64,000 bases of DNA, taken from the NCBI RefSeq assembly GCF_023264675.1, contig NZ_JAHFVG010000013.1, forward strand, positions 1 through 64,000, read 5' to 3'. The notes under the pieces were generated by a model. The model saw nothing but the letters and a program-made list of their open reading frames with translations, was not told the origin of the DNA and made no database searches. Within the stretch, counting starts at the first letter, position 1; the number at the start of each line of letters is the position of its first letter. A program made the position numbers and the translations under genes. The DNA is from Rhodococcus sp. (in: high G+C Gram-positive bacteria). Its GTDB lineage: Bacteria > Actinomycetota > Actinomycetes > Mycobacteriales > Mycobacteriaceae. Shown here one piece after another: positions 1 through 8,963 of this stretch.

Positions 1-1
1 C

Positions 2-127
2 GTGCTCCTCAACCGCGGCCGCCAGAAACTGGACTGCAAATACGACGACATCAGCCTCGACGACCTCACCAAAGAAATGGCAGGCGGCGACGAACTCGAA
101 ACCCTCACCCACGAACTACGCCGCTGA
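2..127 (+). CDS. Sugar ABC transporter ATP-binding protein, C-terminal end (partial)
   Basis: Only the last 41 codons are inside the window, ending at TGA 125-127. The visible tail (LLNRGRQKLDCKYDDISLDD, then TKEMAGGDELETL) resembles the end of ribose/xylose-type sugar import ATPases, where a last beta-strand reading 'vvLrrGr' precedes a segment ending in MAGG-like residues. No nucleotide-binding motif is in view, so the assignment rests on this short tail and on the GntR-type regulator that follows 90 bp downstream, a common partner of sugar transporters. Confidence in the exact substrate class is low. Confidence 0.5.
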   Translation: MLLNRGRQKLDCKYDDISLDDLTKEMAGGDELETLTHELRR

Positions 128-216
128 ACCTGCTCATAATTTTCTTCGACGGCCGGCGTCACTGCACCGCGCAGCGGCGCCGGCGGGAACCGTTGTCGCC
201 AAGGGAGTTAGCTCCG

Positions 217-576
217 ATGAATCACAACCTCCGACCGTCCCCAGATCACTTGCCTCCGCTACATTGGCTGACGGGCATCGAAATACGCGCCTCGAGTCCA
301 GTTCCGATCTACCACCAACTCTCGACGCAATTACTCGCCCTGCACAATGACGGAGTCATCTCGCCCAGCGAACTGCTACCCAGTGTGCCGAAACTGGCAT
401 CGATCCTCGGGGTCTCCCCCGGCACCGTACGAACAGCGCTGCAGACATTGGTTGCACAGCACGTACTTCGCCGCGATGGCTCACAGTATTCGTTCGACAA
501 GGACTTCACACCACCCGCACACTCTCGATCGTCATCGGATGCGGTTCACTTGTCTCGGGCCGTATTGGCCGTCTAG
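217..576 (+). CDS. GntR-family transcriptional regulator
   Basis: The 119-residue protein carries an N-terminal winged helix-turn-helix of the GntR type: the 'PIYHQLSTQLLALHNDGVIS' entry, the 'LPSVPKLASILGVSPGTVRT' recognition helix and a 'vLRRDGSQYSF' wing. It is about as long as YtrA-type regulators and has no FadR or HutC effector domain. ATG 217 is chosen over an upstream TTG at 193 because AAGGGAG (201-207) sits ten bases before it. The last ~25 residues look unstructured and the gene runs straight into a broken aconitase, so its own 3' end may be a recombination junction. It may regulate the upstream sugar transporter, which is inference. Confidence 0.7.
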   Translation: MNHNLRPSPDHLPPLHWLTGIEIRASSPVPIYHQLSTQLLALHNDGVISPSELLPSVPKLASILGVSPGTVRTALQTLVAQHVLRRDGSQYSFDKDFTPPAHSRSSSDAVHLSRAVLAV

Positions 577-612
577 GGCCCGCTCAATCAGTCCGATGAG
601 GCCAATCACGTT

Positions 613-1660
613 GTGGTCCAGCGCATTGTCGAATTCTATGGGCCGGGACTACGCGCCCTGTCGCTTCCCGACAGGACGACCACTTCAAACATGGCACCCG
701 AATACGGTGCCACCGTGGCGTACTTCCCGGCCGATGAACACACGTTGACTTATCTCACGACGACTGGACGGTCGTCGTCCATCGTGCGACGCGCGCGTGC
801 CTACCTCGACGCGCAGAACATGCTGTACACCGACGACCGCGCAGCGCCGATCTACGACGAAGTCATCGACGTGGACCTGTCGACGATTGTCCAGACAGTC
901 TCCGGCCCGTCGCGGCCGCATCAAACTTTTGCAACGACATCGTCGACGCGCCATAGTCACCGCACAGTCGAAACAGATCCAGGTGATACCGCTCTGAAGG
1001 ACAACGACGTCGTCATCGCGTCGATCACCAGCTGCACCAACACCTCCAATCCGAAGGCGATGCTGGCAGCAGGGTTGCTCGCCCGCAACGCGCGCACTCG
1101 CGGATTGACTTCGTCCGCCTGGACGAAACGTCCATGACGCCGGGTTCTCGGAGAACAGCGCAGCTGCTGAAGAACTCCGGGTTACAGCCCTACCTCGCCG
1201 AACTCGAGTTCGGCGTCGCGGGGTTCGGTTGCGGTACGTGCATGGGGAACTCGGGTCCGCTGGAAAAATCCATCGCAGAACAGATCGACAGCCGATCGCT
1301 GTCCGTGGCAGCCGTCCTGGCCGGCAATCGTAATTTTCCCGGCCGCATCCACCCGGAAGTGACCTCGTCCTACCTCGCATCCCCGCCGATGGTGGTCGCG
1401 ATGGCGATCTCCGGCCGAGCATGCTTCGATTTCTGCGAGGAACCCATCGGCCACGATCTGATGGTCGACCGGTGTTTCTCCACGAGATCTGGCCTTCGAG
1501 TCACGAACTCCATGCACTGATCGAGACCGTGGATCGGAAGTCCTTCGATCGCACAGATCTCCAACTGTCCACGCCAGAATGGGAATCGCTGCCACACCCG
1601 CACGGTGACGATTACGAATGGGACACCGCCACAGGCATGATCCGGCGGCCACCGTTTGCC
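613..1660 (+). pseudogene. Aconitate hydratase remnant (frameshifted, truncated at both ends)
   Basis: Three consecutive reading frames together spell the middle of an AcnA-type aconitase. Frame one carries 'IVEFYGPGLRALSLPDR', 'NMAPEYGA' and 'ITSCTNTSNP'. Frame two, from about 1130, carries 'GFGCGTCMGNSGPL', 'LAGNRNFPGRIHP' and 'YLASPPMVVA'. Frame three, from about 1459, carries 'DGRPVFLHEIWPSS' and 'RRPPF'. The order matches roughly residues 260-640 of a ~900-residue enzyme. Frame one passes to two through a one-base loss near 1125, and two to three through another near 1459. The N-terminal third and the C-terminal swivelling domain are missing. All three Fe-S ligand cysteines (TSCTN and CxxC) are still present, so the decay looks recent. 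No functional product is expected. Confidence 0.88.
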
Positions 1661-1880
1661 GATCCCGTAACGACCGCACCGATGCGAACCGGCGATATCG
1701 TCGGGACGCCAACTGGATCCGATTACCGCCAGTACCCCCTCAGGACGAGTTACGAACGAGTTGTGACAACCCGTGACACGCCGCCGAGCACAGTCCACAG
1801 TGCCCCAGGTCCAGCTACTGACCGAGCCCACGTGGACCCTGGACCGTCCGACTTCGCCAACACGTGTTTCGATACGAAAA

Positions 1881-1920
1881 AGGCCTCCTGTCCCGCACAT
1901 GCATGCAGGTCAGGAGGCCT
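1881..1920 (-). terminator. Rho-independent terminator after tRNA-Asn
   Basis: A perfect 10-bp inverted repeat, AGGCCTCCTG (1881-1890) and CAGGAGGCCT (1911-1920), lies 7 bp beyond the tRNA 3' end. On the minus strand it is followed by a run of T (A-run 1877-1881 on the plus strand). Confidence 0.8.
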
Positions 1921-1926
1921 ATCGCG

Positions 1927-1999
1927 CTCCCCCGGCTGGACTCGAACCAGCAACCGTCCGATTAACAGTCGGAAGCTCTGCCAATTGAGCTACAGGGGA
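1927..1999 (-). tRNA. tRNA-Asn (anticodon GTT)
   Basis: On the minus strand the sequence folds as a full cloverleaf: acceptor arms TCCCCTG / CGGGGGA, D-arm GCTC...GAGC, anticodon stem TCCGA / TCGGA around loop CTGTTAA (anticodon GTT), and T-arm GCTGG-TTCGAGT-CCAGC. The discriminator base is G and CCA is not encoded. A terminator follows on the minus strand. tRNA genes of this kind often serve as integration sites, and the DNA beyond its 3' end here (1-1900) is degraded and accessory in character. Confidence 0.95.
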
Positions 2000-2135
2000 T
2001 TACTTCGGCTTCACACTCTCGTGTGGGCCGAGAGAAACAATAGCTCATACCCCCATGCGAGTACCAAATCGCCACGTCCGGGCCGCATCAGGCAGGATGG
2101 ACATCGACGCGCAGAAGACAACGGGAGGCTCTTTC

Positions 2136-2384
2136 ATGATTCGTTTGGTTCTGGCTGCCGGGGCAGCGTATGTACTCGGAGCCAAGGCAGGTCGTGGGCG
2201 CTACGAGCAGATCCGCAAGACAGCCTCCGCGGTTGCGGGAAGCCCGGCCACCAAGAAGGTCATCGAGGTCGGTCGGCAGAAGCTGTCGGATTCGCTGAAC
2301 ACTCAGCCGAAGCTGGAGCCGATGAAGCAGGTCGACGAGGACAGCCAGCTCTACATCCCCCAGGATCAGTTGCGTAAGCGCTAG
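2136..2384 (+). CDS. Small conserved protein, YtxH-like
   Basis: The protein has 82 residues. An N-terminal hydrophobic stretch with small residues (MIRLVLAAGAAYVLGAKAG) is followed by a basic 'GRGRYEQIRKTAS' and a charged helical tail. This plan resembles YtxH-type membrane-anchored small proteins and a conserved protein found beside dnaG in Rhodococcus and mycobacteria. ATG 2136 is supported by GGGAGG at 2123-2128. The function is unknown. Its stop codon overlaps the dnaG stop: CTAG at 2381-2384 supplies TAG on both strands. Confidence 0.75.
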   Translation: MIRLVLAAGAAYVLGAKAGRGRYEQIRKTASAVAGSPATKKVIEVGRQKLSDSLNTQPKLEPMKQVDEDSQLYIPQDQLRKR

Positions 2385-4300
2385 CCGACTTCTTCGACGT
2401 TGCCGATCGCCTGCTCGAGCAGACTGCGCCGGTATTGCTCCAGGGCGATGACGTCGCCGAGTAGCGCGTAGTACTCGTCCTGGTTGTCGGCCGGCGACAT
2501 CCGCTGCATCTTCGATTTCAGCTCGGCCACCTGCTCCCCCACCCACACTTCTTGCAGCCGCGCCAGAACGCCGCCGATGTAGCGCGTGAGGGCGATGTCG
2601 GCCACCGGGATGTGCTCGACGGCCAACTCCATGACCAACGACTTCACGACGGGCGTCTCGGCTCGCTTGGCGACGGCGTCGACCCACTCTCCTCCGCCCA
2701 ACCCTGCGGCAGTTCCTCCGGCCGCGGTGACCGCACTGCTGACGGCCGCGTATGCGGCGTGAGTGAACGTCTCCGGCGGCAACGAGTCGAAGACCGACCC
2801 GGCGATCGCCGGATTCTGCAGAGCCGACTTCAGAGCTTCGCGTTGCGGCCACAGCGCTGGGTCCTTCGGGGCCGGGCGCGGCGGACCTGCGGGCACTTCT
2901 TGCTGTGGTGCCTGACGCTTCTCGAACGGCACCCGCTTCCTGCTCTCGCCGCCGCCGCGCGCGTTCTTCTTCGCCTCGTCGCGCACCCGGGCGAGCACCA
3001 TCGCGGTGTCGTCCCAGCCGGTCCATCCGGCGAGCTGGCGGGCGTATTCGTCGCGCAGCGATCCGTCCTTGATGCGCGCGACCACGGGCACGGTACGACG
3101 CAAGGCCTCAACACGACCTTCGGGTGTATCGAGGTCGTGTTCGCTCAGAAGCGATTTCACGACGAAGGCGAACATCGGAGTACGACGCGCGACCAGGTCA
3201 CGAACTGCAGGATCGCCGGACCTCTGGCGAAGCTCGCACGGGTCCATGCCGTCGGGCGCCACCGCGACGAACGTCTGTCCGGCGACCTTCTGATCACCCT
3301 CGAACGCCTTCATCGCGGCTGCCTGACCGGCGGCATCACCGTCGAAGGTGTAAATGATCTCACCGCGAAAGTAACTGTCGTCCATCATGAGTCGGCGCAA
3401 CATCGCAAGGTGATCCTCACCGAAGGCTGTGCCACACGACGCCACGGCGGTCTTGACGCCGGCAAGGTGCATCGCCATCACGTCGGTGTAGCCTTCGACG
3501 ATCACGGCCTGATGCGATTTCGCGATCTCCTTGCGCGCGAGATCGAGACCGAACAGCACCTGAGACTTCTTGTACAACATGGTTTCCGGGGTGTTGATGT
3601 ACTTGCCGGGCATGGTGTCGTCGTCGAAGAGTTTGCGCGCACCGAAGCCGATGACGTCGCCGCTCTGACTTCGGATCGGCCAGACGAGGCGTCGCCGGAA
3701 CCGGTCGATCGGAGTGCCGCGCTTACCGGGCGTCGCGAGGCCGGCATCGATGATCTCCTTGGCCTCGAAGCCCTGGGTCAACAGGTGTTTGGTGAGGGTG
3801 TCCCACCCGTCGGGCGCATAGCCGCAGCCGTAGGTCAGCGCGGCCTGGCCGTCGAAGTTTCGTTCGGTGAGGTAGTCGCGCGCGGTCTGCGCCTCGGGTT
3901 CGCGCAACCGGGCGGCGTAGAACTCCTGCGCTGCAGCGTTGGCGGCAATCAACCGCGCACGGGTCCCCCGGTCGCGTTGGACCGATGTTCCTCCGCCCTC
4001 GTAGGAGATGGAGTAGTTGAGGCGATCGGCGAGTTGCTCGACGGCTTCGACGAACGAGATGTGCTCGATCTTCTGCAGGAAGGAGTACGCGTCGCCGCCC
4101 TCACCGCAGCCGAAGCAGTGAAAGTGTCCGTGGTTGGGCCGGACGTGGAACGACGGAGACTTCTCGTCGTGAAACGGGCACAGCCCCTTCATGGAATCCC
4201 CGCCCGCGCGCTTGAGCGAGACGTAGTCGCCGACGACGTCCTCGATCCGTGTGCGTTCGCGAATGGCGGCTATGTCACGTTCAGGAATTCGGCCGGCCAC
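2381..4300 (-). CDS. dnaG: DNA primase
   Basis: The 639-residue primase makes the RNA primers for DNA replication. The N-terminal CHC2 zinc ribbon is intact: C41-P-F-H44 and C62-F-G-C65. The TOPRIM catalytic core carries 'VIVEGYTDVMAM' (about 265-277), with the conserved glutamate, and further on 'YTFDGDAAG' with the acidic metal-binding residues. The C-terminal third is the helical DnaB-interaction region. The length fits the actinobacterial family. It lies 42 bp downstream of dgt on the same strand, the usual actinobacterial order, and converges on a small gene with which it shares four bases. Confidence 0.96.
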   Translation of the reverse strand: MAGRIPERDIAAIRERTRIEDVVGDYVSLKRAGGDSMKGLCPFHDEKSPSFHVRPNHGHFHCFGCGEGGDAYSFLQKIEHISFVEAVEQLADRLNYSISYEGGGTSVQRDRGTRARLIAANAAAQEFYAARLREPEAQTARDYLTERNFDGQAALTYGCGYAPDGWDTLTKHLLTQGFEAKEIIDAGLATPGKRGTPIDRFRRRLVWPIRSQSGDVIGFGARKLFDDDTMPGKYINTPETMLYKKSQVLFGLDLARKEIAKSHQAVIVEGYTDVMAMHLAGVKTAVASCGTAFGEDHLAMLRRLMMDDSYFRGEIIYTFDGDAAGQAAAMKAFEGDQKVAGQTFVAVAPDGMDPCELRQRSGDPAVRDLVARRTPMFAFVVKSLLSEHDLDTPEGRVEALRRTVPVVARIKDGSLRDEYARQLAGWTGWDDTAMVLARVRDEAKKNARGGGESRKRVPFEKRQAPQQEVPAGPPRPAPKDPALWPQREALKSALQNPAIAGSVFDSLPPETFTHAAYAAVSSAVTAAGGTAAGLGGGEWVDAVAKRAETPVVKSLVMELAVEHIPVADIALTRYIGGVLARLQEVWVGEQVAELKSKMQRMSPADNQDEYYALLGDVIALEQYRRSLLEQAIGNVEEVG

Positions 4301-4342
4301 ACGCGCAGTCTAGTACTGCGCATCGATCGGAGAGAATTGGAT

Positions 4343-5620
4343 TCAACCCCAGCTGGCCTGAGCTCCGAGACTGCGCTTGTCGATGCGTTCGAGCCGCGAT
4401 TCGGTGTACGACGCGATCTGGTCGACAACCACTCGCGTCCGCTCGCCGTCGGTCTGCGCGCGATTCCACGCGGGCACGAAAATCGGGTCGAGCTCCACCG
4501 GCGCCGAGCGTTGCAGCCATTCGGCGACGCGGTGAATACGGTCTCGCTGCCGCTCCTGGCGAATCTTGTGACCGGCATCGGACATGACGTAGCGAAGCGC
4601 CATCGTCTTGAGCAAGGCGACCTCGGAGGCGACGATCGGCGGGATCTCCAGATCGGCGGCATACCGCGTGAGCGGCCCGGTGCCCCACTTCTCCTTTGTT
4701 GCATTGATCGCTGCCGTCGCAAACCTGCCGACGAGCTCGCTCGTCAGGTGCTTCAGAGCGACCGATGCCTGCAGCGTGCCGTCGTACACCCCGGTGGCCA
4801 CCACGACCGGCATCCGCGACAGTCGATCCGCCGCCTCGATCAATTCCTCGACATCGAGGCCGCGGAACTCGCGAACACCGAGCTCGGCCAACTCGCGCTG
4901 CTCGGCCCGGTCGCCGAGAGCCCGCAGTGCGATGCGTCCGTCGATGACACCGTCCTCGACGTCGTGCACCGAATAGGCGACGTCGTCGGCCCAGTCCATC
5001 GACTGCGCTTCCAGGCATTTACGACGGTCGGGCGCGCCGTCCCGTACCCAGGAGAGGATTCCACCGTCGTCGTCGTAGGCTCCGAACTTCGCACCGGGGG
5101 CGGGCCGCAACCAGGGATACTTGGTCGCCGCGTCCAGCGAGGCTCGGGTCAGATTGAGGCCGGCACTGTTGCCGTCGGCGTCGAGAATCTTGGGCTCGAG
5201 GCCGGTGAGAATGCGCAGATTCTGGGCGTTGCCCTCGAATCCCCCGCAGTCGACCGCGACCTCGTCGAGCGCGCGTTCGCCGTTGTGCCCGTAGGGCGGG
5301 TGTCCGATGTCGTGGGCGAGTCCGGCGAGATCGACGAGGTCGGGGTCCGTTCCGAGTCCCTCCGCGATGCTCCGACCGATCTGGGCGACCTCGAGTGAAT
5401 GCGTCAGCCGAGTTCGCGGCGTATCGCCATCGCGGGGGCCCGTGACCTGTGTCTTGTCGGCCAGACGCCGAAGCGCGGCGCAATGCAGTACCCGCGCGCG
5501 GTCACGAGCGAACGCGCTGCGGTGCGACGCGTTCTCCTGCTTGCTGTTCAAACCCGCGGTCTTGGGAGCTTCCGCGACGTACCGCGCAGTGTCGTGGTCG
5601 GTGTAGTCACTCAACGTCAT
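4343..5620 (-). CDS. dgt: dGTPase-like deoxynucleotide triphosphohydrolase
   Basis: The 425-residue protein of the HD superfamily hydrolyses dNTPs to nucleoside and triphosphate. The N-terminus has the family pattern '[20 protein letters not shown]' with the arginines that hold the substrate. The metal site follows as '[13 protein letters not shown]' and '[16 protein letters not shown]', the HD signature. The start overlaps the stop of the upstream YdcF-like gene by four bases (ATGA), so translation is probably coupled. Its place before dnaG in the same direction suggests one replication-linked transcript. Confidence 0.93.
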   Translation of the reverse strand: MTLSDYTDHDTARYVAEAPKTAGLNSKQENASHRSAFARDRARVLHCAALRRLADKTQVTGPRDGDTPRTRLTHSLEVAQIGRSIAEGLGTDPDLVDLAGLAHDIGHPPYGHNGERALDEVAVDCGGFEGNAQNLRILTGLEPKILDADGNSAGLNLTRASLDAATKYPWLRPAPGAKFGAYDDDGGILSWVRDGAPDRRKCLEAQSMDWADDVAYSVHDVEDGVIDGRIALRALGDRAEQRELAELGVREFRGLDVEELIEAADRLSRMPVVVATGVYDGTLQASVALKHLTSELVGRFATAAINATKEKWGTGPLTRYAADLEIPPIVASEVALLKTMALRYVMSDAGHKIRQERQRDRIHRVAEWLQRSAPVELDPIFVPAWNRAQTDGERTRVVVDQIASYTESRLERIDKRSLGAQASWG

Positions 5621-6336
5621 TGACCTGCCGTGTAGGAGAAATCAGCCGTGAAGTGCGTCAGCTGGTACCAGAGCAACGCACCGGTCTCGCGGGCAATTCC
5701 GTGTGCCTGCGATTCACGGGTGTACACCGCGGGTCCGGTGCGCGTGGGCGACGTCCACGCTTCGAGCCCCGCATCGCGGGCCATCGTCCGCGTCCGCAGC
5801 GAATGCCACGGATCGCTGACCAGTACGACAGACGACTTACCTTGTGCACGAAGTGTTTCGCTGACCGCTTCGATGCTTTCCAGCGTATCCGAGCCTTGCT
5901 CGACGGCGATGATCTTGTCCGCGGGCACACCCTGATCGATGAGAAAGTTCCGACCGGACGCAGCTTCTGTGTAGAGGTCGCCTTCCTGCTTTCCGCCGAC
6001 GGTCACGATCTCGGGGGCCACACCTTGCTCGTAGAGCGCCGCCGCTTGCGAGAGCCTGGCCTCGAACACGGTCGACGGCGTTCCCGAGTACTGCGCAGCG
6101 CCGAGCACCACGATCGCCTGGGCAGGCGAATTGTCGTCGATGCGAGCTACCTGCCACACCCGCACAGCGGTGCCGCCGACCACGATCAGTCCCATCAGGA
6201 CGATGCCGATGATCACGCGCACCGTCCACCGACCGAGTGTGCCGAAGAAACCGAGCCGGTCGGGTTCGGGTTCGGTGGATTCGTAGGAATCCCCGTGGGG
6301 ATCGCCGTACGGATCGCGGTCGAGAGTCGAGTTCAC
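5617..6336 (-). CDS. YdcF/SanA-like DUF218 membrane protein
   Basis: The protein has 239 residues. One transmembrane helix (about 33-55, '[20 protein letters not shown]') is followed by an extracytoplasmic DUF218 domain with '[10 protein letters not shown]', '[12 protein letters not shown]', '[10 protein letters not shown]', '[12 protein letters not shown]' and '[13 protein letters not shown]'. This family includes SanA and YdcF, linked to cell-envelope barrier function, but its reaction is unsettled. The start is GTG 6336. It overlaps dgt by four bases and lies 54 bp downstream of a response regulator gene on the same strand. Confidence 0.85.
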   Translation of the reverse strand: MNSTLDRDPYGDPHGDSYESTEPEPDRLGFFGTLGRWTVRVIIGIVLMGLIVVGGTAVRVWQVARIDDNSPAQAIVVLGAAQYSGTPSTVFEARLSQAAALYEQGVAPEIVTVGGKQEGDLYTEAASGRNFLIDQGVPADKIIAVEQGSDTLESIEAVSETLRAQGKSSVVLVSDPWHSLRTRTMARDAGLEAWTSPTRTGPAVYTRESQAHGIARETGALLWYQLTHFTADFSYTAGQ

Positions 6337-6390
6337 ACCTCGAGTTTGCCAGGGCCGAACCGCCCCGGTCGCCCAGGCGCGCGGAAACGC

Positions 6391-6999
6391 TTACAACCAG
6401 CCACGATCCTGGGCTACGCGAACGGCCTCGGCGCGAGTGGTCGTCCCCGTCTTTCCGATCGCCGCGGACAGGTGGTTACGCACCGTCCCCTCCGACAGAT
6501 GCAGTTCGGACGCCAGCCGCGATGCCGTACCACCGGCCGAGGCCGCGCGCAGTACGTCCTGCTCACGGGCCGTCAACGGCGATATCCCGTCGGTCAAGGT
6601 CTCGGTGGCCAAGGTCGGATCCACCACGCGTAGTCCGAGGTGAACTCGTCGTACCGCATCGGCGAGCTGACGCGCGGGTGTGTCCTTGACGACGAATCCA
6701 TAGGCGCCCGCATCGAGTGCACGGCGCAGGTACCCGGGCCTGCCGAACGTGGTGACGATGAGCACTCGGCACGTCGGCACCTGTGCTCGGAGCGCGGCAG
6801 CGGCCGCGATGCCGTCGAGACCGGGCATCTCCACATCCAGCAGCGCGACGTCGGGCGCATGTTCGAGAGCTGCCGCCACGACCTCGTCGCCTCGGCCGAC
6901 TTCGGCGACGACGTCCAGGTCGGCCTCCAAGTCGAGCAGTGCTGCCAGCGCTCCGCGCACCAACGCCTGGTCGTCCGCCAGGAGCAGTTTGATGCTCAT
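6391..6999 (-). CDS. LuxR/NarL-family response regulator
   Basis: The 202-residue response regulator has an N-terminal receiver domain with 'LLLADDQALVRG' (acidic pocket), 'DVALLDVEMPGLDG' (phospho-acceptor Asp), the switch threonine in 'VLIVTTFG' and the lysine in 'GFVVKDTPA'. A LuxR-type helix-turn-helix follows: 'LTAREQDVLRAASAGGTASR' and 'LHLSEGTVRNHLS'. Start ATG 6999 overlaps the histidine kinase stop by four bases. The neighbouring ABC exporter is its likely target. A 16-bp palindrome upstream of that transporter is a candidate binding site. Confidence 0.93.
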   Translation of the reverse strand: MSIKLLLADDQALVRGALAALLDLEADLDVVAEVGRGDEVVAAALEHAPDVALLDVEMPGLDGIAAAAALRAQVPTCRVLIVTTFGRPGYLRRALDAGAYGFVVKDTPARQLADAVRRVHLGLRVVDPTLATETLTDGISPLTAREQDVLRAASAGGTASRLASELHLSEGTVRNHLSAAIGKTGTTTRAEAVRVAQDRGWL

Positions 7000-8123
7000 G
7001 CCGCCCTCACTTCCACTCTGAATCCGCCGGACCTGCTTCGTCCGATGACCAACGACGCATTGGCCGCGTGCACGCGCTCGGCGAGCCCACGGAGTCCGTT
7101 TCCGTCGCCGGACGGAGCGTCCGGCATCCCGCAGCCGTCGTCGGAAATCGCTATGTGAACCGCATCGATGGCGACCGAGCATGTCCGTGCGCCGCTGTGC
7201 CGGATGACGTTGGTCACGGCCTCACGAAGCGCCCAGCCGAACAGCTCGCGGTTGCGCAAGCTCACGATGTCCGCGTCCGCAGGAAGTTCTGCATCGATAT
7301 CGGCTGCTGCGAGGGCGGAGCGGGCATTGCCGAGTTCGACGGCGATATCGACACGGCGCATCCCTCCCACTGTCGATCGAACGTCGCCGAGCGCCTCGCG
7401 TGCAAGAGCTTCGACCTCTCCGATTTCGACAGCTGCTCGTGCCGGGTCGATCTCGATCAAGCGACCCGCCAGCTCGGCTTTGACGGTGATGACGGTCAGC
7501 GAGTGACCGAGAATGTCGTGGACGTCGCGCCCGACTCGCTCGCGCTCGGCGACCACCGCCAGATCCGCCAATTGCTGACGGGCCTCGGCGAGTTCGTGAT
7601 TGCGTCGAAAAATCTGCGTGATGCCCCACGCGGCGACGGCGCTGACCACCAGCTGGAATGCGAAGAACGTGCCGGGATTCCAATCGGGGACGATGCGGGG
7701 CAGTATCTCGACGGCGGCAACGAGAATCACGACCACCGCGACGGCGTGACGAGTCGGGAGCGTCATCATCGCCAGTACGGCCACGTAGATCGTAGCGCCG
7801 AACGCTTCGCTTCCCACGAGGAGAGCCAGCAGGAAGATCAGCACCGCCATCGCGATCAGGCTTGCCCATGCCCACCGCAAGGCTAGTTTTCGACCGTTCC
7901 GATTGGCGTTGCGAAAGCCCCAGAACGTCACCACGAATGTCGCACCGAACACGATGACGGTGCTCACTCCGGCAATTTGCTGCCACAACTGCGGCTGATC
8001 GAGCGCCTGCCCCAGCGGATAGACCAGATAGAAAAGCCAGATCAACCCGAAGACCCAGCCGAAGCGGAACATCCGAGAAATTGCTTCGGGTGCATCCGCT
8101 TCGGCTGAAGTCATGGGGTTCAC
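6996..8123 (-). CDS. DesK-type sensor histidine kinase
   Basis: The N-terminal half holds about six hydrophobic segments that would sense the membrane or a ligand within it. The HisKA_3 dimerisation helix follows, with the phospho-acceptor histidine in 'ERERVGRDVHDILGHSL', then a HATPase domain with 'REAVTNVIRHSGA' (N box) and 'DDGCGMPDAPSGDGNGLRGL' (G boxes). GTG 8123 is preferred over GTG 8141 because GAGGAG (8134-8139) lies ten bases before it. ATG 8114 is a further option. The kinase is coupled to the regulator by an ATGA overlap and lies 42 bp after the ABC permease, making an exporter-plus-sensor unit. Confidence 0.9.
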   Translation of the reverse strand: MNPMTSAEADAPEAISRMFRFGWVFGLIWLFYLVYPLGQALDQPQLWQQIAGVSTVIVFGATFVVTFWGFRNANRNGRKLALRWAWASLIAMAVLIFLLALLVGSEAFGATIYVAVLAMMTLPTRHAVAVVVILVAAVEILPRIVPDWNPGTFFAFQLVVSAVAAWGITQIFRRNHELAEARQQLADLAVVAERERVGRDVHDILGHSLTVITVKAELAGRLIEIDPARAAVEIGEVEALAREALGDVRSTVGGMRRVDIAVELGNARSALAAADIDAELPADADIVSLRNRELFGWALREAVTNVIRHSGARTCSVAIDAVHIAISDDGCGMPDAPSGDGNGLRGLAERVHAANASLVIGRSRSGGFRVEVRAA

Positions 8124-8165
8124 GGTAGTACTGCTCCTCACGAGAGGCTCACGGACTTGGTTGTC

Positions 8166-8963
8166 TCACACACGCTGAGTGTCCCGGCGGAAGAGCACTG
8201 CGGCGCCGACGATGAAGATGCCTGCCCACACCACGAGGTTCAGAACGGCGACCGCGAGGGTGCCGCCCGAGGCGTCGGTGAACGGTGCACGGGCGACCGT
8301 CGCGAGGCCGTACAGCGGGGTGAACTGAGCGACCACCGAGAACCAGCCACTGTCCGAGAGGGGAACGAACAACCCGCCGGCAAACGCGAGCACCGCCAGA
8401 ACCGGACCGAGTATCTGCATGACATTCTCCGACGGCAGCAGGTAACCCATGAACAATCCGAAGGCAGCGAAGACAGAGCTTCCGAGCCAGGCGATCACCC
8501 CGGTCGTGATCCACACCCAAACAGGCATGTCCGCGCCGACGAATGCCGCCACCACGAACACCACCACCACCGACGCAAGACCCATGGTCATCGCGACGAG
8601 CATCTTCGTGACGATGTAGGCGACCGGCCGCAACGGCGTCAGGCGAAGTTGTCTGCTCCACCCCTGTGCCCGTTCCACCGACACCATTGCGCCGCCGCTC
8701 GTGGCTCCCAACATCGCGCCGTACACAGCCATGCTGATGGCGATGTACGCGGTGACGTTGCCGTGAGCGAACGCGTAGTTGTTCGAGTAGTCGGACTGCA
8801 GCCCGAAGATCACGAAGAACACGGGCGGCATCACGAGCGTGAAGGCCACGGTCCGCCGATTTCGAACGAGGCGCTTGATCTCCAGTCCGAGGAACGTGGG
8901 ACTGAACCCGCCGAGTGCCGCCTTCGGCCGGGGCGTCGTCGTTGCCGGTGCCTGGGTGATCAT
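8166..8963 (-). CDS. ABC-2 type exporter permease
   Basis: The integral membrane protein has 265 residues and six predicted membrane segments. The first ('TVAFTLVMPPVFFVIFGL') is followed by a long external loop, and the last ends 'GAAVLFRRDTQRV'. This is the fold of ABC-2 permeases that pair with CcmA/DrrA ATPases to export drugs, lipids or small hydrophobic compounds. The start ATG 8963 overlaps the ATPase stop by four bases. The substrate cannot be read from sequence. The co-located sensor pair suggests response to a membrane-active compound. Confidence 0.9.
   Translation of the reverse strand: MITQAPATTTPRPKAALGGFSPTFLGLEIKRLVRNRRTVAFTLVMPPVFFVIFGLQSDYSNNYAFAHGNVTAYIAISMAVYGAMLGATSGGAMVSVERAQGWSRQLRLTPLRPVAYIVTKMLVAMTMGLASVVVVFVVAAFVGADMPVWVWITTGVIAWLGSSVFAAFGLFMGYLLPSENVMQILGPVLAVLAFAGGLFVPLSDSGWFSVVAQFTPLYGLATVARAPFTDASGGTLAVAVLNLVVWAGIFIVGAAVLFRRDTQRV

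Noticed and set aside
1421..2377. A 318-codon frame crossing the aconitase remnant and the tRNA region
   Set aside because: Only its first ~80 codons match aconitase; the rest runs through the terminator, the tRNA on the other strand and the start of the small gene.
2552..5398. A 948-codon open frame on the plus strand
   Set aside because: It lies fully opposite dnaG and dgt, both of which have clear motifs. It is Arg/Gly/Val-rich without any domain and is the usual antisense shadow in high-GC DNA.
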